From Symbiodinium natans (Eukaryota > Sar > Dinophyceae > Suessiales > Symbiodiniaceae): a DNA stretch of 64,000 nt. Positions 59,641 to 64,000 of this stretch are shown here, one piece after another. A program made the position numbers and the translations under genes. The DNA lies in assembly GCA_905221605.1 (NCBI GenBank), contig CAJNDS010002479.1, forward strand, positions 27,501 to 91,500, given 5' to 3'. Numbering within the stretch: the first letter of the stretch is position 1; the number at the start of each line of letters is the position of its first letter. The notes below the pieces were generated by a model. It was not told the DNA's origin and did not search any database. It worked only from the letters and a program-made list of their open reading frames with translations.

Positions 59641-62568
59641 ATGGCGTGGGCTCTGACCGCCACCGCTGATGCATCTCCAAGGGCCGTGCCAATTCATGCT
59701 TCTGATGTATCTCTGCGGGCTCCCGGGGGCTATGCGACCACCCTCGAGGACATTGAGAACGCGTTGGACGCAGATGAGCCCTTTGTGGCACAAGTTGGGG
59801 CTGAGCTCCTCAAGGATGCCTACGGCATGCTCAAGGGTGGGTGCCCGGACGGAACGGTGATGATCTACACGGGGCCTCAATCCGAGGACTTGGACAGCGT
59901 GGCCAAAGAGAGCAAAGTTGAGGAGCGACATGTACCTGGCATCTTAAGCGGGCATCACAGATTGCGGCGTTGCTTTGTTATTTCCTTTGCTGGACATGAG
60001 GCAGTGCTCGCGCCGGCGGTTGAGTTTGTCAAGGTCAAGGCGCCCAAGGCTCGTGACAAGTCTGAGTCCATAGTCTTCCGAGCTTCGTTTCACGAGCACT
60101 ACGCTGAGAGCTTTGAATCGATAAGAAGCAAGCCTGCACGCGCGCTACGACAATGGGCGAGCCGAGTCCTACCTAGCAACCTGGGGGCGATCATTGACAG
60201 CTGGGGCTGGGTTGCCAAGGATGGAACAGAGGTCACAGGACTTGTCCGAGCGACCATGGAGGCTGGAAACCAGCTTTTGGCTTCATCCGGAAGGGCTCAT
60301 TCGGGGGTTGCCCTTTTCTTGACGCCTGTCAACTGGAATGATATTGGTGTTTGCCAGCCTTCTTTGTTGTGGGTCAACAAAGAGGCCTCTGAGGACTGGT
60401 CACAGTACTTGGGGCGTGTTCGCAAAGATGCCAATGAACATGGACTAGTAGCCAATGGCAACCGCCTAGGACTGCGTCTTGATGCCCTTGATCCTCGCAT
60501 TGTTCCTCGACGTTCTCTTTGGCACTTTCGTGGAGCTGGTCCTGGATGGCTCCTTGAGGATGTGGAGCAAGTCTTGATTGAAGGTGGCTTCGGTGAGATA
60601 GAAATCCAATCCAGCACCTCACGTCGTGGAGGCGTTCTATGGACTTTCCTAGCCTCCCGCGCTGATTTTCGTGACTTCGTACCACTTCAGCTCACTGACG
60701 AGGATGGCAATGAACACGTGGCTGAGGCCACAAAGATTAGCCGCAAACGTTCCAAGGGAATGACAAGTGCCATTCCAACGGAGCGAACTCACAGCTTCAA
60801 ACCTGCACCTTTGGAGGACTTCATCAAAACTGCAAAGCCCAAAGGCAAAGCAAATGCAGGAACGCGCAAGGTGACTTTGACCACTGCAAATACTGAAGGG
60901 GCTGCGTCGGCCTCACCCCTTGAGGACATGGTCGTTGATGGTGACGAAGCTACCGTCCTTGAACCTGCTGGTGCCAAGCGAAGTTTGCCAGGTGATGAAG
61001 CTCAGGCTTCAATAGCTGCGCCCAAGCAGCCTAAGATTTTCAAGCTTCCAGACACGGCCCAGATCGTCGAGAACCGCGGCAAAGGAAACTGCTTGTTCGA
61101 AGCAGTTGCTCAAGGAGTTAGTGAGATTGAATCCAAGCGCATTGGACATCGTCAGGTGAGGGCAGCCCTTGCTGACTGGCTGGCTAGTCACAGTGATGCT
61201 GTTGAACCACATTGGGATGGACTTGCGCCGGACGGCACCAAGCTCAACGGTGGTTTCATGGAGTACACGGATCGAATCCGACAGCAAGGGGCCTATGGAG
61301 GATACCTCGAACTATATGCTGTCAGTGTGGCCCACGCGCTCAACATCATTGTTGTTCACCAGGACTGCATCCACAAGTTCCCGGCTAAGGCTGATTCCAC
61401 AGAGATGGGCCACTTCTTGTGCCTGAAGTATGAGGCGGCGCATTACGAGTTTGTGAGGCTCCTTGGAAAGGAGATTGCACAGCTATGGCTTGGCGCTTCA
61501 GTCCCCAAGTTTTCAGGGAATCGAGGAGGTGGTGGCCTGGCTTTTTCTGACTACGCTGACTGTGTCTCTTCGGCCCCTTGGAGAACTGCACCAGCTTCGC
61601 GCCTACGCTTCTCGGCCTACAAGGGTTCTACGTCTTCGGCTAAGACTTGTTCCAAGCGACGGCGCTCCTCAACGCGACCCATGACTTCTGCTGAAAGTTC
61701 TAAGAGGGCAAGGCTTGTGGCAGGACCGTCGGCGCGCTCGAACCAGGCAACAGCTTCGCAACACGTTAGTGAGGACGAAGAGGACGTCGCCAATGAGGGT
61801 AAGGCTGACCAGCAGACGGTAAAGGTGAGACCGTCTAAGTATTTGGTGAAACCAGGCGTCTACCAATTTCGTTGTGAGCAATGTCCGTATGTTGGCACCT
61901 ATGAGAGCGCAGGCTCCGCCTCCACGGGGGCCAACTACCATCTGACTAGTGCGCATGGTGGTGTTGGATGCCCTGGCCGCAGGAAACATCCCAAAGGACT
62001 TCAGCGACTTTCGGGGAAGGACGTTGCTGCTTGGCGCTGCCCAGTTCCTGGCTGTCGTGTTGGCATTTCCTGCTTGACGCGTACCAAGCTCACCGAGGGC
62101 GGTTTTGCAATGCTCAAAAATGAGCACAGAAAGGCGAAGCACTCTGAGTTGTCCATCTCCAAGTGGTTGGCCTTTGCACACAGGCGCGTTGACATCAGTT
62201 TCACTCGCAAGGTGCGAGCCCACCACTTGAACAAGTCTGCGGCTCAACGGGTTATCAATCCTCGTTTTCCGGATGGCTTTGTCTTGTTTTCTTGGCCGCG
62301 GGTAGTGCTGAGACAGAAGCGAGAGCGACTTTGTTTGCAGAGCGCAGGACAGTGCCCAACATGCTGCCGGTGTTTTTGGAATACCAGCAAAGCTGAGACA
62401 CACAGGTGTGATGAGAAGGTCGACCCGAAGTTCGTCAAGCACCGCGTCAGCAAGCTACAAAAGCTCATGAAAAAGCCCCCTGCTCGACATGGAATGGAAG
62501 ATGAAGTTTTGCAAGGTCTTTGCCGGGCTGCAATCGCAGCCCTTGAGAGCCGTCCAAAGAAAGCATGA
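59641..62568 (+). CDS. LINE ORF1: OTU-like cysteine protease and zinc fingers
   Basis: 975 residues. Residues 1-340 are unassigned and globular, possibly RNA-binding. At about 474-608 is an OTU-like domain: KGNCLFEAV with catalytic-type Cys484, IIVVHQD, and HYEFV with His601. The usual Asp before GNC is Lys, so activity needs care. After a basic, Ser-rich linker (KRRRSS, SSKRAR) come zinc fingers: C745-x2-C748-x18-H767-x4-H772, C800-x4-C805-x23-H829-x4-H834 and a CPTC...H-x-C near 905-923. OTU enzymes cleave ubiquitin chains, so the module may protect the element's proteins or RNP from host degradation. The zinc fingers probably bind template RNA or DNA. Its TGA overlaps the ORF2 ATG. Confidence 0.82.
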   Translation: MAWALTATADASPRAVPIHASDVSLRAPGGYATTLEDIENALDADEPFVAQVGAELLKDAYGMLKGGCPDGTVMIYTGPQSEDLDSVAKESKVEERHVPGILSGHHRLRRCFVISFAGHEAVLAPAVEFVKVKAPKARDKSESIVFRASFHEHYAESFESIRSKPARALRQWASRVLPSNLGAIIDSWGWVAKDGTEVTGLVRATMEAGNQLLASSGRAHSGVALFLTPVNWNDIGVCQPSLLWVNKEASEDWSQYLGRVRKDANEHGLVANGNRLGLRLDALDPRIVPRRSLWHFRGAGPGWLLEDVEQVLIEGGFGEIEIQSSTSRRGGVLWTFLASRADFRDFVPLQLTDEDGNEHVAEATKISRKRSKGMTSAIPTERTHSFKPAPLEDFIKTAKPKGKANAGTRKVTLTTANTEGAASASPLEDMVVDGDEATVLEPAGAKRSLPGDEAQASIAAPKQPKIFKLPDTAQIVENRGKGNCLFEAVAQGVSEIESKRIGHRQVRAALADWLASHSDAVEPHWDGLAPDGTKLNGGFMEYTDRIRQQGAYGGYLELYAVSVAHALNIIVVHQDCIHKFPAKADSTEMGHFLCLKYEAAHYEFVRLLGKEIAQLWLGASVPKFSGNRGGGGLAFSDYADCVSSAPWRTAPASRLRFSAYKGSTSSAKTCSKRRRSSTRPMTSAESSKRARLVAGPSARSNQATASQHVSEDEEDVANEGKADQQTVKVRPSKYLVKPGVYQFRCEQCPYVGTYESAGSASTGANYHLTSAHGGVGCPGRRKHPKGLQRLSGKDVAAWRCPVPGCRVGISCLTRTKLTEGGFAMLKNEHRKAKHSELSISKWLAFAHRRVDISFTRKVRAHHLNKSAAQRVINPRFPDGFVLFSWPRVVLRQKRERLCLQSAGQCPTCCRCFWNTSKAETHRCDEKVDPKFVKHRVSKLQKLMKKPPARHGMEDEVLQGLCRAAIAALESRPKKA

Positions 62569-64000
62569 AGACCTTTGCAACAGTGAACCTTGGGCGACAG
62601 GGTGTGGCGAAAACACCTGCACTCCTGAGTTCTTTTGGACATTGTGTACCGCATGTACTTTTCCTTCAGGAAATTGACATCAACCCGTCTTCTACACATA
62701 GATATGTACAGGATTGGAAACGACGAGGTTTTCAGTGTGTTTTGGGAAGCGGCCCGGTGCCGCGTGTCGCCATTGTTGCGCAGGAGCCGATTCGAAAGGT
62801 GACAGCTCCTGAGCTTCTGGACTCAGACCGCGCGGTTTTTGCCTGCTGCGAGTTCCTAGCCGATGGCCTTGTGCAGAAATATGTCATCGGCTCGGTTTAC
62901 GGAGATGCCAGCGATGAGGACCTCGCTGCGGCCTTGGTACTTCAATCGTTGACTTTCGTCCAAAGTTTTGGCCTCCCGTGGATCATCATGGGTGACTTCA
63001 ATCTTGAACAAGATTGTGCATGTTTTCAAGCTGCCTTTTGCCAAGGTGGGGCAATGAATTTGGATTCTTATTTTGGTCCGCTTCGCACTTTGCCACCTAC
63101 GAGGTTGAATGGACAGAGGCGCATTGACTACGGCTTGGCCCATCCGAACGTGATTCCAACAACTTTGAAACATTATATTTCAGTTGCTGATCACTATGCG
63201 GTGTGCTACGAGTTTGAAAATTTGGCGGGCATCCCACAATATAAAAGTCCGGCTCGACTGCAACCTAACAACTTGGATGATAAGTCCATCGCTGAGAAGT
63301 TTGAGCAGAGCTGGTGCAGCGAACCCTTTCTGCAAGCATTAAACCGTGATGATGTTGATGCAGCTTGGGAGGCACTCAGCAACGCTGCTGAACATGTGCT
63401 ATGTGGTCAGCAAGAAAATGAGGCTGAAAAGTGTGGTGCAAAGCTGCCCCGTGCTAATACATGGGTGCCTAGGATCGCTCCGGCCACGTCTAAGGCAGCT
63501 CTCTCAGATGAACCTGTGAGACTTCGGCGCCTGCGCCGATTGGGGAGAAGGTTGCGCCAGCTTATGCTGAGACCCAACGACGAACAGCTTCAACGCACTG
63601 CATTTAGTGCTCTGGATGGTTTGGTCACTTCATTTGACGTGCTCTCCGATTGGCCTGAACGCACGCTTGACGGCCTTTGCAACGTGGTTCATCAAACCAT
63701 ACGTGACTGCGAGACCAGCTTGCGCAAGGAGAGGATAGACAGATGGAAAGAGCAGATTGACGCGAGCCCTACAAAAGCACTGGCATGGGTAAAGGCTCGT
63801 GCTGCGAGTGAAATGGCCGCTGGTGTTTCCCCACCTGTCCAAGACCCGAGAGTCCCGCTGCGTGCTGTGCACCCTTCCAACATCATCTCTGAGGAGGAAG
63901 CGACTTGGACCGAGCTATGGAATATCGGCCCCCAGCCGATGGAACCCTTCGAACGCATCCTGGCAGACATCGGTCATGAGAAACGTGAGGCTGATGTTAC
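62565..64000 (+). CDS. LINE ORF2: AP-endonuclease domain (partial, 3' end outside window)
   Basis: The ATG at 62565 overlaps the ORF1 stop as ATGA and the frame stays open for 478 codons to the window edge. Residues 1-215 form an exonuclease-endonuclease-phosphatase domain: N8, LQE (E36), IIMGDFN (D144, N146), RRIDYG (D188) and VADHY (D209, H210), all the catalytic positions of LINE target-site-nicking endonucleases. Residues about 220-478 are an Arg/Leu-rich helical linker typical between endonuclease and reverse transcriptase. The RT should follow. The overlap suggests termination-reinitiation or a leaky scanning route for translating ORF2. Confidence 0.85.
   Translation, partial: MKTFATVNLGRQGVAKTPALLSSFGHCVPHVLFLQEIDINPSSTHRYVQDWKRRGFQCVLGSGPVPRVAIVAQEPIRKVTAPELLDSDRAVFACCEFLADGLVQKYVIGSVYGDASDEDLAAALVLQSLTFVQSFGLPWIIMGDFNLEQDCACFQAAFCQGGAMNLDSYFGPLRTLPPTRLNGQRRIDYGLAHPNVIPTTLKHYISVADHYAVCYEFENLAGIPQYKSPARLQPNNLDDKSIAEKFEQSWCSEPFLQALNRDDVDAAWEALSNAAEHVLCGQQENEAEKCGAKLPRANTWVPRIAPATSKAALSDEPVRLRRLRRLGRRLRQLMLRPNDEQLQRTAFSALDGLVTSFDVLSDWPERTLDGLCNVVHQTIRDCETSLRKERIDRWKEQIDASPTKALAWVKARAASEMAAGVSPPVQDPRVPLRAVHPSNIISEEEATWTELWNIGPQPMEPFERILADIGHEKREADV

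Larger units (their letters stand above)
59253..64000 (+). mobile_element. Non-LTR retrotransposon (LINE), 5' part, runs off window
   Basis: Three tandem upstream monomers, ORF1 with OTU-like and zinc-finger domains, and ORF2 beginning with an AP-endonuclease. The reverse transcriptase expected after the endonuclease lies beyond the window. The two ORFs are intact as far as visible, so the copy may be active. The 5' boundary is uncertain. Confidence 0.82.

Overview
The window looks like nuclear DNA of a dinoflagellate, most likely a Symbiodiniaceae-like alga. This is inferred from the abundance of interstitial TTTAGGG/CCCTAAA telomere-type repeats, GC-rich mobile elements, and retroelement and replication-protein families I associate with dinoflagellate genomes; no ribosomal or organellar marker is present to prove it. 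Real genes are sparse, and most of the first 19 kb and of 52.8-59.2 kb is repeat-derived DNA with no convincing coding capacity.

Region by region: 0-4.1 kb holds telomere-like heptamer arrays, including homogenised variant blocks of TTGAGGG and TTTGGGG. 4.1-4.8 kb carries a possible alpha/beta-hydrolase fragment. 4.8-19.1 kb is non-coding with diverged segmental duplications. 19.3-20.0 kb encodes a solo Fe(II)/2-oxoglutarate-oxygenase-like protein. 20.0-33.8 kb is an endogenous Polinton-like virus (PLV) of about 13.8 kb. It encodes a broken DDE-type integrase, a trimeric-fibre-like protein, a frameshifted major capsid protein, two small virion-type proteins, an AT-hook protein, a minor capsid (penton) protein, an A32-type packaging ATPase, a C5-cytosine methyltransferase, a possible OB-fold protein, and a 1182-residue PolB-like/HNH/SF1-helicase replication protein. 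34.4-36.8 kb is a minisatellite field with inverted arms. 37.0-40.7 kb is a probable multi-exon gene with a SAM domain, a P-loop NTPase and a PD-(D/E)XK nuclease (RHS/Crinkler type). 42.99-44.04 kb is a secreted FkbM-like methyltransferase.

44.20-52.78 kb is an apparently intact, very young Ty1/copia retrotransposon. Its two 238-bp LTRs are identical, it has a 5-bp target duplication (ctaac) inside telomere-like repeat, and it has one 2711-codon gag-pol ORF. Between protease and integrase this ORF carries a module with the HxD...H...R signature of 2OG-Fe(II) oxygenases, homologous to the solo gene at 19.3 kb. From about 59.25 kb to the window end lies the 5' half of a non-LTR retrotransposon: tandem upstream monomers, ORF1 with an OTU-like cysteine-protease domain and zinc fingers, and an ORF2 (AP endonuclease) that overlaps ORF1 by ATGA and runs off the end.

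The PLV genes are packed with gaps of 0-22 nt or short overlaps. All seven structural/packaging genes have a TAAA motif from 0 to about 30 nt before their ATG, while the three replication-side genes do not, which suggests an early/late promoter split. Frameshifts in the capsid and integrase genes indicate the copy is no longer infectious by itself. Most interesting: the PLV with its replication fusion and promoter pattern, and the copia element with an embedded oxygenase.
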